Source: Stichopus chloronotus (Eukaryota; Echinodermata; Holothuroidea; Aspidochirotida; Stichopodidae). Taken from it: a DNA stretch of 64,000 bases. Shown here piece by piece: positions 13,001 through 26,600 of this stretch (within the stretch, counting starts at the first letter, position 1; each line of letters starts with the position of its first letter). Position numbers and translations under genes: made by a program. The stretch lies in the NCBI GenBank assembly GCA_021234535.1, contig CM037850.1:13740114-13804113 (forward strand), in the 5' to 3' direction. A model generated the notes under the pieces. It was not told the DNA's origin. It searched no databases and worked only from the letters and a program-made list of their open reading frames with translations.

Positions 13001-13500
13001 TTTTGCTGCAATTTAATGTACATGATGAAGCCCTTGGACGTATCAATGACAACTTTAGATCATTCGTTTGCCTCTGTATATCAAAAATGCCGTAAATCAG
13101 TGGCACAATATAAACAAATCCTCCGTTTTAAAATTATCCTCCATACTGTTTCAACATGTATGATTTACAAATTCTGGTCCAAGCCCGACATCACGGCAGG
13201 GGGAGTCATCCCCTTGTCCATGCCACGCCCCTCCACCCCCTCCGAAAAAAACCCGGTCCCAAGTTTCTTAGGTAAAAAGTTATCAACACCACATCACATG
13301 TGCCGATCAGACCCAACCTCATATTTTGCCCCCCCCCCCCTCCCTTCTTGGGGAAATCTGACCTGGCTTCAGTCCTGTTCTGGTCACTTGATTTGTCCCC
13401 AGTGGATCTTGATTGAAGGGCCATACAAAGCAGACTTGCTAAAGCAGGTTGTAAAGGTAATAAGGGGTTTGCTTCACACGAAAAGAAATAAACAAAATCC
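10052..13500. other. No confident gene; low-complexity tracts
   Basis: Includes a poly(C) tract near 11410, a CA/C-rich tract at 11897-11940 and another poly(C) run near 13328. The 12875-13507 frame has no splice context or family match and runs into the poly(C) tract and then a dispersed repeat. Confidence 0.45.
10946..10951 (+). terminator. Candidate polyadenylation signal for the small gene
   Basis: First canonical AATAAA after the stop at 10037, implying a 3' UTR of about 0.9 kb. Weaker variants occur earlier, so the real end may be nearer. Confidence 0.25.
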
Positions 13501-13800
13501 TGTATAAAACCATTATTTACGGACGCTTATATGATGGATTATTTAAAATAAGGAAGTACGATAACCGGCTTTGTTCAATGTATAGGTTTCTCACGGACAG
13601 GAATTTAGTTCTTTGTTTCTCAAGAATAATTTATTCGCTCAAACTTACAAAATTCAACTGATTGATGATCTTCCGTAGATCATCTTACCCATAATCAGTC
13701 TCTTGAGGCGATGAATCTGTATAACTGATATTCGTTAGTGAGAATCAATGCTTTAACATTAAGTAAAGTTTTTTTTGTACACCATATTAGTACATTTTAA
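13500..13800 (+). repeat. Dispersed repeat family 2, copy a
   Basis: Aligns with 23085-23420 and, inverted, with 31890-32235. Landmarks: ggtttctcac, aagaataattt, gatgatcttc and a final tgatattcgttag-like stretch. The most diverged of the three copies. Confidence 0.65.
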
Positions 13801-16800
13801 ACGTCTTTATTTCCCATTTAACCATTCGCAATTATGTTTTCAATAAACAACAAGTCAATTCAGATATGACAAAATTGTATGCAAAAAAGCAGCGTACTGG
13901 AAACTAGTTTCCCCTGATGAAACTATTTTTTTTTTTTGTTCCTTGAGTACTTTAACTTATTACATTTGAGGTCCACCATAGTGCATAGATAGTACGACCT
14001 ATAGTAATTAGTTCTGACATTTTTTGACAGGTATCTGAGCTGGGGAGACTTGAAAATTTAGGTTACTGGCCTCGGCATCTCGGGACCTGTCGTTGAGGTA
14101 AATCTCATCATTCTTACCGCCAATCCTCAACAAACAATTTCCTTCAATGGTTCTGATCATCATATAGTCTGCACTTCAACTCTCGTTCAGTCTCCAGTGT
14201 GAAGTCATCCAGGAATTTTGATCATGTCAAGAAGACGGAGTAATTGTTCATGCATTAATTTGGGGGAATTTTACTCCTGTCTTTGAAAGGTATAGTAGAA
14301 GGGTAGTTTAGAGTGGTGGGCCTATATGTCCATAAAGTGTTAACTGTTTTAACCAGTGGCTTTGTGGTTCCCACTAATACCTTTCATGCCCTTGTATCTT
14401 GTTCTGAAAGGTACAAACATCAATGTAACGTAATTCTAACGTAAACCGAGTGGCTGTTATTTAAGTTGCAAAACAGGAGGCTTAAAGGAAGAATGGGCGA
14501 CCCACTTGACCCCAATTTCAATGACTTGCCGTCGGTTTTATTGTTGCATGATATTCCGATATAAGATTACAAAAACATGCATATTAAATGACATGTACCC
14601 TGACTTAGGTTTACTTATTGATGATCTTGCAGTGGTGTCGTTCGATCGTTCTTCGCTATCATTGCATCCTGACATAACAAAGTTACGTAGGTTAACAACC
14701 AAAGATATCACTGAATGAATGTATTAGAAGAAATACGACCTCATCTGAAGACACAAATTTACTTGTTGGTACAACACAAGAGTGACCGGGTGAAATTCAT
14801 ACTACACCAAATGTAGTAGTCACGGTGAAAGACCCGAGTGTCAAAATTGGCCCCATAGCGAAGAGTCTGCAGTTTGATATGTAATGAAGCGAAATAAATA
14901 GTAAAAACTTAATAATAGTTGTTTGTAATAATTATTATTACGTAATAATTTAACTTGAGTTTCACATTCGATTGAACACTGTAAGTATAGAGACATATAT
15001 TAACCCTCCGCCCACCCCTCCCCCTCCCTGAACAAGCACAAGTACCCGTACGAAAGAAACTGTCTAACCGAGAACTAGGCTACAAGACTTGTGATTAAAT
15101 AGACATGTGGACTTGTGAAAATCGAGACCAGCTGCAGGTGATCTGCTGCAATGCTTGTGATGAGCAAGATATGTATCTACTGTACGGTAAGGTTTGTGTT
15201 TCGCGAGACGCGTACTTAGTTCTCAGCGTGACAGAAATACAGCAAGCAGTACCCGACAATATTTATTGGTCCATTTTGGCAAGCTATGTTCCGCCAGTAA
15301 TTGCACCATTTAGGCAACCGCAGGGCAGACCTCGAACAGCTTTCATCTCAAGACATGAATTTTAAAGCAGTTCAAGGGCACTGTCAGTGTAATGCCGTTT
15401 ATTTAACTACATCATTGTATCACAAACACGGCTTGTCTTGATGAATATTCATGTTGTCATTTTTGTATAAAATTACCAAGAACTTGTGTCGCAAATTATG
15501 ACGTAGTTGGATAACAAAGGCGTTTCAAACTAAGGTCGATTCCCCCTTTAACCGAAAAGCTTAGACCCATGAGATTTATTGTTTCTGCATTCCAAACAAT
15601 GTTACCATTCATACGAGCCTCGGTTATGTTTACATGAACTCTGCAGGAGAAGAAACCAAAGGAAAGTAAAATACAAGGGAAACTAATGAAATGTGATAGT
15701 TTCATTTATTTCACTTGATACTGCCCTAAGTCACTTTAAATTATTCACTTCTACGGTGATATATTTGAGACACTAGAGGAAATTTCAAGCTTTATTTGGT
15801 CATGATTCTCCGGGCATAACGTACCCTTTGCAGCTCGACATTTCCTTTTTTTTTTTTCTATTTTTTGTTTCATCTCGGCTGGCCAAAGGACGCTCTATAG
15901 TATCCAATAACTATGCGTCGAGATTGCTTCCTTTGCATTCTTTAGTTTCTGGCATTTGCTTGACTGAAAGCTCGAATTTCTTCTAAATATTAAAGAGGCG
16001 TCGCAAGGGTTGTTTGCACGGGGTGCACCCGGCCCTGGGATGATACTAAAATGTTATTTCTAGGGGGCTCTGGGACATGAATGCGGGGGAGGGGGGCTCT
16101 CAACGAATGTGATACAATTTGGTACAGAAATACAGTATGTCTCTGTTAAGTGATTCACCCAGAAGTGTGGACTGAGAATTGTGGGAAGTGTAAGTTGAGC
16201 GTCACAATCGATTGGTGCGGAGAGTACCCAGAAGCAGGGGATTCGTAGACTTTTTTGAGGAAAACAATCAAGCAGATTTCAAGGCAGGACGTTTGCCTTT
16301 CAAGGACATCAATTCACTTTGAAAAAAAAAATAAACACTCAGAAAATATCTTCGGAGTTTCTTATGAACACTTGAGGTTGGTAGGGAACAAAACTCATCC
16401 TGATACACAGTTTTATTGCAGATAATTATTAAATATAAGTGTACAGTAATATTTCAATTCACTAATATTCAAGCACTCTTCAAGGACTGATGCTAAAGAA
16501 CAAAATTCAAGCACTTTCAAGGCCTTGCAAATGACTCACTGAAATTCAAGGTTTTCATGACCCCATACAAAGCTTGCACGAAAATATGCATGAAAGTACT
16601 CGCTAGATCGACGGAAATAGCAAGTTAGCTCCAGAAACTTGTGCCGTCAGTTTTTTTTCTCGGATGGAACAACTTTTTTTACACTTACTTTCATAGTTTT
16701 TTACTAAGTCTGATAAAATCTGTGCATTGTCTGATGAAGACTCAAGCTTGCATTTTCCTTTACCTTCTCTTTCAGTTCCTTTTTTTTTCAATCTGTTTTC

Positions 16801-19800
16801 ATTTTCCTTCATTTTTTTGTCCTTTTGCCTTCTCTGGAACGTTTAATGTGGGACGGATGTTCCTTTCTACCAACCACCCCCCAAAAAATGTTCCGACACT
16901 GAATGTTAAACTTTCTTTAAATATTTGTTAAAATCGCATTCAGGATATTTTTGTGGATTTCATTGTGTATTCTACCAAGGAGTTTTCCACTCCCTTGATT
17001 CTCTGCAATTACTCTTATACACAAACGTAGGCATAAGATGGCTAGTCTTGGTCAATTTCCCTGATACCTAACGTTCCGCGACTTTCGTAAGTACACCTTT
17101 CGTGTGTTCTTGAGAAATCCTCAGCTCTCTACTGTAGGTAAAGCAAATTCCCCAGATTCGAATGGTAAGGTTAGAAACCGAAGTTGATTTTGCTTCTTAC
17201 ACATCAAAACTGTAATAACGTCATGACAAGACTACCACAGAACAACACGTCTCACAAAACGTTCGAAACTGACTTGGATACCAAACAAGGGGTCACGCTG
17301 GAAAATGAAAATTGCAAACTGAATTAAAAATCAAATGAGGAGGACGACAGGGTGCTGTAAATATTATTTCAAAATATATTTCACAATATTCTTCAACAGA
17401 ATCGAACTCTAGAATGTCACAGATACTGCTACTCAACTAACCCCTTCCCATTACAAGAGTTCCTTCTTGACACCCCCCTACATCACCCCTCCCTCACAGG
17501 TCATCATCTGAATTAGTTATAAAATCTGAACAATGTACAGATTTTTTTTTGTTATTGCTGCAAAATAGAAGAAAAAAAATAAGTTGCCAAGGCCAAGTAT
17601 AAAAGAAGGAAGGACAGATACAAAACAATATTGAAGTTGGACTTAAAATCTCTGTGTTGAATATTTTAATCATCCATATATCCTATAATTATAGACAGGG
17701 TCACTCAAAGTTATCCAGTATCTATATAACTGGTGACCAGATACATATAGGATCAAAATGCTGTGTAGCACAGGTTTGCATCTGTAACACGCTTATGAAA
17801 GGGCAAAGCAAGTGATAGAAATGCATGTCAAAGGTCATAACAGAAGTAGAAATTAAACCATTCCACTGTCATACCAGGGAAGTACCAACTTCCTGGTCGT
17901 ACACTGCAGCATCGATGAAGAGCAGGAAGAGCTGGAGTGGCTTCCCCAGAGAGAAACCCTGCCGAGATGGTGTTTGATGGTAACATAAATAACTGCCACA
18001 ACCTTTGATCCCTCAACCATCAAACCATGTGACCTCCTGCCTCCCCCCAACTTGTTACTCCCCCCTCCTCTCCCTCAGATCAAATTATAATCATGAACAA
18101 AAGACTGAATTCATAAAACTGTACTTCTGTACAAATTAAAAGCAAAAACCACAAGAAGCATCAATCCTTTAAAAAGTTGAAGAAAAGACAATGTGTAAAC
18201 AAAATGTTCTAGTTGTCATAGTTACCAAACCTGTAGCTGATATAGGTCACATGACTTGAAACAGTAATGACGACACAAAGTACCAGAGCAAAGGATCTGT
18301 GGGTGACAGGCCTGAATCGGCTATAAAATCTAATGCTCGCACAAAGATCAAAATTTCGCACCCAGGCACCCGCAGTCCACAGTCAGTCGGGTAAACAAAA
18401 ATATTACTTCTAACAGGCTTTGAGTTGGTTGCAGAGTCATGAGACAACACGTTGGCTTGCAATTTAAATTGATACCATGTAATATATGTGGGGGCATGAC
18501 AATAAAGTGTTCTAGTTACTGGAGAACTTTGTCACAAACAACATTGACGTTAGGGAAACTGAAGATCCAGGACTAGGGTACTGTACTGACATCATCAGTA
18601 AGATGCCTGAGGACAAAGTACGAACACAAATAAAATCACATTGGCAAACTACATGTAGCCTATCTATACTTTAAAATAAGTCAATACTTGACCAGTTAAA
18701 ACAAGTATTATAGAAATGTGCTTTGCTAATCCTGCAAATTAGTCTGGTTTACTATTTACATAATATAACATTGATACATACTATAAAACATTTTTCTGCA
18801 CACTCTGATGCACTCATTCATTGCTCTATAACACATACCTTCATTCCTACAAAGATGAGGTTTACAGTTTTGCAATTACTTTTTACATTTTTCAAGAATT
18901 TTCTTTCCTTCATTCTTACTACTGCAAACTCTGAAGAACTTCATGGGTATTTGCAAAAGAATACTTTGTGTGTTAACAACTTTGAAGTCTTGTTCACATC
19001 AAGCCGTACAAACAAAACCTTTATTTATGCTGGTGACCAAAGTTTGTGTAAACAAAATCAATGAATGGAGTAATTCTGCCATTCACTATGATTGACTAAT
19101 AAAAAACACAAATGCAGGCCATACAGTTACACTGACAATTAAACTGACTAGTTCTGCTATCCCAAATCCACTCAAAAAGAAAGGAAATTACCAAAGAAAG
19201 TAAATACTAATTGACACTTTACATGGGTCATCATTCTCATAACAAAGTATGACATTTTCAATTTTCAGCATCTGTGACTGGAGACTGTTACAAAGTAACC
19301 AAATATCCTCACAAGAAAAGCAAGAAGTCTATCAAAAGGAGAGGGTGGGAATCTACAATAACTTGCCTTTTAAGTAAGGTTGACTTCAGAAATTATTGCA
19401 GCTGTATTGTATTTTCAGAGCCCACTAAACCAATAGAAGTGAGTTCTGACATTTTCACTGACATATGGCTGATGTCTCATATGAGTTGTTGTACAATGGA
19501 GACTAAATGTCTTGTCTGAGATAGTCAAGGAAAATGAAATTTTCATTTTGTTGTGGGCCTAGGTTTACTTGAAAGTTACTGCAGAGTGACCAAAAAGTAC
19601 AAAATTCAACAAGTCCAAATGTAACATTTATTGCTAATGGTTGAACAAACAATGTCACAGAAATCTTGATGAATTTTAGTGCATTTCTGCGTAAGTTTAT
19701 TCACAAACTTGATGGACCCTTCAACTTGCAGGTTTTTGCAATTTTCCTCTGTGGCTCGGCAAATACTTCTCACTTCCTCATGAAAATTTTCTAAGGGCCT

Positions 19801-20400
19801 CCTCCCCCTCTAAAAAAAAAAAAGAAAATCTACACAGTCCTATATTTAATTGGATCAACTGAAATTTTATTTAATCAGACAATTTTAAACATTTAATTGC
19901 CTTTGCAGACTCTTGGAATGGTCATCAGCTTTTAATAAGTGGACTGAAATTTTATACCTTGAATGACAAACAAAAAAAAAAGGTTAGAAACATATGGCAT
20001 GTTCTACCATATTGATATTTGGTTGGGAACATTTCTGCTACAGCTTTAACTTGTCAGTCCAGCCATTTTCATCAGTGACTCACTGATGTAGACAAAGAAA
20101 TGGCTGATTTTGATAGTTTGACACTCAGAGAGGTGAAAGAAAGTCTATTCCTTTCTTGTGCATTATGGACACAGTAGTTCAGTTTCATGTTTACCAAGTT
20201 GAGACAGCAAACAAACATGGTTTGCATCCTGTACATCCAAACCTACAGGTATGGCAATGGCATTATCAGTGACAAGACGCTTGTTGAATACACATGAACG
20301 GAAGAGTAAGCAATCTGTCTCTGCAAAACGACATTCCCCCAGTCCCCCCCCCCCCCAGAACTTCCCTTTATCCATGTACATTGTCTCAAAGATAAAATTA
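13800..20400. other. No confident gene
   Basis: AT-rich sequence without clear exons. A start-like frame at 15105 with a donor TACG/gtaagg at 15186, and an acceptor-like site near 19268, were considered; neither is convincing. Part of 17.3-20.4 kb is free of recognisable repeats and could be UTR of an unannotated transcript. Confidence 0.4.
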
Positions 20401-20409
20401 AAGCCGATG

Positions 20410-20415
20410 TTTATT
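20410..20415 (-). terminator. INCENP polyadenylation signal AATAAA
   Basis: TTTATT on the plus strand gives AATAAA on the minus strand, about 97 bases after the INCENP stop codon. It is the first such hexamer downstream, so a short 3' UTR is likely, with cleavage near 20385-20400. Confidence 0.6.
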
Positions 20416-20511
20416 GTTACTAATCAACCACAAGTTTGTTTACGCACAGCGACCAGATGTGAAAATTTCATCTGATTTACGGGACGAAGCGGATTGGAAG
20501 CATCAAGACTC

Positions 20512-20696
20512 TCACCTCCGATGGCCAGGAGCCATCGGCGGCGAATTCCAGACGGCCGAGCTGGTCCTCTTGAAGAAACGGGCCCTCTTCTTTGCGAAGA
20601 GCACTTCCAGATCAGGTGGTTCTATCGGAGCAAACAGTAACTCCAGGTTTGGCGGATGGAGGTACTGTCGGACACAAAGGTCTCTCAAAGGAGCAC
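20512..20696 (-). CDS. INCENP: INCENP coding exon 16 (IN-box end, TSS motif, stop)
   Basis: Acceptor gttcttcag; the stop TGA is 20514-20512. It encodes QYLHPPNLELLF and then FFKRTSSAVWNSPP. The TSS serines (about residues 1162-1163) are the sites Aurora B phosphorylates for full activation in other animals. The protein ends 14 residues after TSS. Confidence 0.97.
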
Positions 20697-23600
20697 CTGA
20701 AGAACGGAAAAAAAGGTAAGGAAATAGGGCGTAACATTGCTACTTCTAAGACATCTGAACATCTACTACTAAGAGGGTCCCTTTCAAGAATAAGCTACAC
20801 AATGTTCAAAATTTTCCTGTAAAATCCATTATACAAACCAACATGTCAACAGCTCTCAATTGAAACCCGCCAAAATTTTTGAACAGGTTGACCGAGCCTA
20901 TGCCATAGGAAAAACAGGATCGTCAGTGCAACAGTGTCATATGGCATTTTCGCCAAAATGAGCTGCTTCAGTGACCGCTTTTAATTCATGACCGTCTTGC
21001 TTCAGTGTAAAACAGCTGTTCTCTTTCAATTTGCATGAAGACCAAGATCTACTGTATGTTTGTGGAAACATTCAATTATTCTTGTTATACAGCCTCTTGC
21101 AGGTGTGATGGTTAGCAAGTGGTCACAGTGCCTTACCGTACTGTAGGCCTATAAAGTGTAGGCATAGGCATAACAGTAAGGCGTACACTTATAGACCTAG
21201 GCTAGGCCTCTGCCTAAGTAAAGGGGTAAAAAATTTTAGGCCTTAGGCTACATACGATCAATTATTCCGTAATTTTTTCATGCTTATTTTTACCTTGCAA
21301 ATATCACAATACAACTGGTGAACATCACTCCGGTAAACTAACTTTTTCATTATTTACAAGACATTCATGGGGAACCTTTTAGGAAAGCCTCTGAGTCAGT
21401 AAATGTGCAGCATACTGCACTCAACAAACTGTGGAAATGCACAGGCTCAAGATTTTACTCTATTGCTGCTTCTGCTTTTACCTTGGGCCCATTTAGGAAT
21501 GACTTTTCTGGGATTGTCTTCGTCATCCGTTGAGTCTCCGCTGTTGATATCTTCAATGCCATAGTTTTCTTCTGAAGCAGCCACATAGATCCTGCAAAAG
21601 GGTGAGGAAGAATCCTTAAAGTAATATGAGCAGAAAGCATAAAGTAATATGAATAAACAAACACTTAACTTATCTTATCACCTCCTACTTGTTGAAAGGA
21701 TACATGAGGCAACGAAGCTCACATCATTGTGGTGCACCCTGCCAGTAAACCGCACATTGTTTTTCAGGCCAACCAGTCATACCATTAAGGTACTATGTGT
21801 TCCAACCAGAATCGAAACCTTTCTTCCGTAGTTTCAATTAATGTTTTCTTTGTACATTTTTTCTTTTATTTTTCTGGCTTTCTGCTTAGAAGGGGGGAAC
21901 ACAGAAAGATTGCTGTCATCCCAGGGATCTAGGTGGACTCATCACTGTTGGGGGAGGGGGAGGGGACACAGAGAACAATGCAACACTCCCACCATCTAGG
22001 CAGACACAGTAGTTTTATCTTTACAGGGGGGGAAACAGACAGCATTACAGCCCTTCCAGCATACAGGTGGACAAAAAAGGCTTGATCAGTTTCAGGGTCT
22101 CATTGAACAGTACCCTTTTTCCTGGAATGTATTTTGCAAATGGCTAGACAGGCACCAGAGAAGAGCTATCTGATTTTTACTTCTGAGATTCATATTTTCT
22201 TTTTTATTTGTTCAATTTAAGAAACTTTCTGTCTATTGCAAGAGTACTCCCTCTTCCATTCACCTGACAACTTTAAGTTTTATTTGCTCAGTTTGGAAAC
22301 TTGTTTCGGTTCCTACACGTTACAGGAAATACAATTACATGACTTTCTCCTGACAATTTCATGACCCTTACATGACCATTCCTAACAAAATTGCTTGAGA
22401 ATTAAACTGATGAATAATAGCATAAAGTACATGATTTAAAGAACATGTTTTCATCATTAATGTTCTCCCATACTGCAGTCTGTTCTAAATTTCAAGACTT
22501 TTCCCCATCACCATGGGAGGAAAAAAGTTAGGGAATCTTGGCACCTCCTTTTTAGGAAATTTGTGTTTTTAAGGGAAATTTGTGTAATTGGGACAAAACT
22601 TTGGAATTTCAAGGAAATTCACCTTTTACTTCACATAGAAATATTGAAAGAAATTGTAGAAGAATTGCAAACTTCCTTTCCAGGCAATGAACAGTTTTTC
22701 CAGCACTGTCAGTGACTTCTGTGATTTTTGCAAAATTTTTGATATTCAGGCCTGGAAAGTGGAAATACCATGTCAAGCCTTTTCCAGGCCTGAGAGGCCC
22801 TGTTTTGTTGATACAGACTTCCTCCTTTGTGATGACATTATGACAGAGTGTTGGTCTCTGATCAGTTCAAGCAATGATGTACTGTCAAACCAATTCCTCA
22901 GCCATGCTTGTGTTTGAGCTGTTTCGTCTGCCATAGGTAAGAAACAAAATGAGAGTCCTACCAGGACTGGGACCTGACTATTGTGGAGGACCCAGGAACA
23001 GGTTCAGCTGTGGTCAAGGGATGCAGTCTTATCCAGCGAACTCTTCAAAATGAGCTCTCGTGTTCAAATTGAGTCATCTTTGTTAAATTCCTAGAACACG
23101 TTATTTGTCGGCAACTTAAAGGGAAATAAGGCATTCATGTTTTTAAAAAAAAATCATATTTTCAAATGAATATTTGTGGACAAAGAGTGATACAATATTC
23201 AAAATGAGGAAAGACTGTGGCCTTCTTTCAAAGAAATAAGTTTCTCACAGATAGAACTTCAGTTATTTGTTGCCTTGAGAATAATTTCTTCACCCAGAGG
23301 TTCTAGAAATTCAGATGATGCATCTTCAGTAACTCATCTTATGCATATTATTTTGAAGAGATGAAGCAATTGCAGATGTTTATTGATAAGCCTGAATGGT
23401 TTAGTGATAACAGTTATTTTCTTTGTATACCCCATTGGTCCATTGTAAAGGCAACTTCATCTTGATCACTTTCCGTGTAACATAACCTTATGCAATATAT
23501 TCATGGTTTTTCCACAATTCCCATTTATTCTTGTAAAATGTCTATCCCTTTTCTAGACTGTGACAACCTTGAATTAGCCTGTCAGTTAATTAGAGCCATT

Positions 23601-26600
23601 TATTTTTTTGGCCTTTTCACTAACCTTTGGGGAGTCATTTCATATGAATCTGGAGAAGTTTTTGATTCTTTGGTCATGGTAGTGTTAAGGGCATTCTTTG
23701 TTGCTTGTTGGTTGATGCTGGTGTTATGCTTCAGTATCGATGCCTTTAACCTATCTTGCTCCGCCCTCTCCTTCTCCTTGAGCTTTTCCACCTCTAGTCT
23801 TTCTTTCTCCCTCTTCATCAGTTCATTTAAATGTCTCTGCTCCTAGAGAGGAAACAAAAGTACATCATTGCGCCCAGAATGATTCTGCTTACCTGTTGCA
23901 ACGAACTGTAACGATCATGAGGCTTGTAAATTTGTCTGATAGCTTCATTGATACATGTTTCACTTTATGTAAAGTGAAAGTCAAAAATTTGAGGAATGCA
24001 TCTCACAAAGCTTAAAAACTGAATTCTACATGATCCATCTTCCATCTTCACAGGACATTCCTGAGCTGAGATATTAAATGCTGAAGTTTATTCACTCCGT
24101 TTAACATGGTAATTTGTGAAATAATTTATGATGTCCTTCTTTTAATTCTCAAACGACTTTCTGATGCAGCTTGTCACAATATGTGATCACTGTCATACTG
24201 TTATGGGGTGACTTGAATATACAAGCCACCTTCATACAATATGCTAGGCAAGAAACCACTTGACTGTTCAAGGTTATATAAACATTTTAATTTCAAGGGG
24301 AAACAAAAGCAGGTAGAGTTAGTTGTACAGTGCAAGCAGGACATCACAAATTATTGACAAAATTGATTGTTTCAAATTATTTAAGTATATTTCAAAATTT
24401 TATATCTAGGCAATGCAAGCTATGAAGATGGGAGTTGGACCAATGGATGTTTTTTTCCAACCTCCAGTGTATGTTTTCTGATAATTTAGACTTTATGTTC
24501 ACTCTAGTAACAAAAGTTTCGATCTTAATATGTTTGTATTGCAATGTTGGAAAACCTTGCAAACCATGTGAAACTGGTTTGCAAGGATAGGGGGATTGCT
24601 GAAATTCAGACCTGGATAAAATAATGTACGACCAGAAACTGTGGAATCAGGCAGATTTTTTTCTCACCAAACTTCATTCTGCCTGCAGTTATGTAAATGA
24701 TATTTTCATTACAAATGAGGTCAGTTCAGTGGCATAACATAGCTTCTTCACAATATCCCACAGTGTATAATGAATTCATTGAGGTCGATAAAATGCCACG
24801 ATCTTGCCTTGTACTGAAACTGTATCATTGCTTATAGCATATCATATGGTATCATATGGCATATCATATGGCATCATTTCAGTATCATATCATATAGTAT
24901 CATATGGCATATCATATGGTATCATATCATATGGTATCATATGGCATATCATATGGTATCATATGGTATCATATCATATGGTATCATATGGTATCATATC
25001 ATATGGTATCAGTTCAGTATCATATCATATGGTGTCATTTCAGTATCATATCATATGGTATCATAGGGCATATCATATGGTATCATATGGCATATCATAT
25101 GGTATCATTTCAGTGTATGTTCTGGCGACTAGAGATTTTGCATTTAACCACCAATGGCTATCAAATAATTTTTTCTGTGTACCAGGGTTGCTCGTATGAT
25201 TAAAAAACCTTCAGAGCACTTTTATCAAACCTCTTGTCTTTGCTTCTCCATCAGCGCTCTCTGCGCGGCCTTCAACCTCTCAGCTTCTAAGGCTTCTCTC
25301 TCCCGTTTCTCCTTCTCCCTCTGTTCAGACTCAGCCAGCCTCTTTCTTTCCAGTTCCCTCTGTTCTCGTTCCCTGTCAGTGAGATATCATGATTGAGAAT
25401 GTATTAGAGAACATTGTCAGGACATCAATCAACTTCCAACTTGAATTACATCCAATTTTGTAACCGTGGCAAAGAAGCTGATGATGTTGGGAACAAGCAT
25501 TGTAAGTGATATTCAACCATTCAGCAGAGACTGTGAAGAACAATTTGTAAAGTTTGTAGTCAGATTGCTTTTAAACACAAATCAAGTGTCATGAACTCAT
25601 GATTACAGTTCTTAGACCAAAGGAAGAGCTTGTCAGTTCTTTCTCTCCTTTGCCATGTCTTGTTGATCACAGACCAACAAGAGTAGACACCTATCTAACC
25701 ATTTACAAACATCTGAGAATTAAAGCCAAAATTTGCTTTTAGTGAACGCAACATGGGAAAAGTAGTGAACCGATAACTGTGTAGGTGAGTACAACCAAAA
25801 TGTTACAAACTTGATCCCTGGTGTAATGAAAACCCATCCAATGACATTATCATACGGAAATGGAGAAGAACTATTTGGTATACATAGATAAATTAGAAAA
25901 GTACTTCTCAAACTGTTTCACAGCATCAATCAAATTTGAATCTCATTTACCCTTAACTCATATTTGTTTTGGTATTTCTTTTCAAGTTATTTCACCCTCC
26001 ACCGGTGATTAAAGTTAACGGCGAGTCTAAAAGTCACTAAAGCTTTTCTTCACACACACTATGATGCACTCCAGTGTCACTTGGTTACAGAAGACTGTAC
26101 TAATTTACACAACAGATCCAAACTGCACTACAGTAAACTAATTCAGAGTAAACTCACACTGAATTGCACTAATTTATATTACAGTTGCACTGAGCTGCAC
26201 TACTAGTTCTACATTAATGTTGTACTAAGCTACACAATAATGGAAATGTCTGCATGACAGTTGCATAACAGGTCGTGTGACATGCATTTAGAAAAGAGCT
26301 GGCTGTATTCAAATGTTGCAGAGTAGAGTCCTAAAAGAAAGTCCATTGGATGTGCCCACATCTATAACCATATTTGAGATACTGCTTTCCAAAGTTTGAT
26401 GAAAATGCAAGTATGATGACATGGAGTGTTGCACAGTGTTGATATTTCTTGTGTTAGGTCTATGCCTCTTAATATCTTGTCTTCTTGCTTACTCATTGGT
26501 AAGTGATATCAGTACTTGTAAAGAAGGAAATGCATGTTTCCCAAACAAAATCCTCGGATGTTTGTTCTCTTTTGTGCTTGAAATAAAGGTTAAGTAAACA

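Noticed and set aside
12875..13507. 210-codon plus-strand open frame
   Set aside because: It starts at GTG, has no splice context or family likeness, and runs into a poly(C) tract and a dispersed repeat.
15105..15186. Start-like exon encoding MWTCENRDQLQVICC with donor TACG/gtaagg
   Set aside because: Only one junction; the nearest phase-compatible acceptor (about 19268) is 4 kb away and unconvincing.
24804..25203. Frames encoding YHMVSYGI repeats
   Set aside because: Translation of the ATCATATGGT array inside an INCENP intron.
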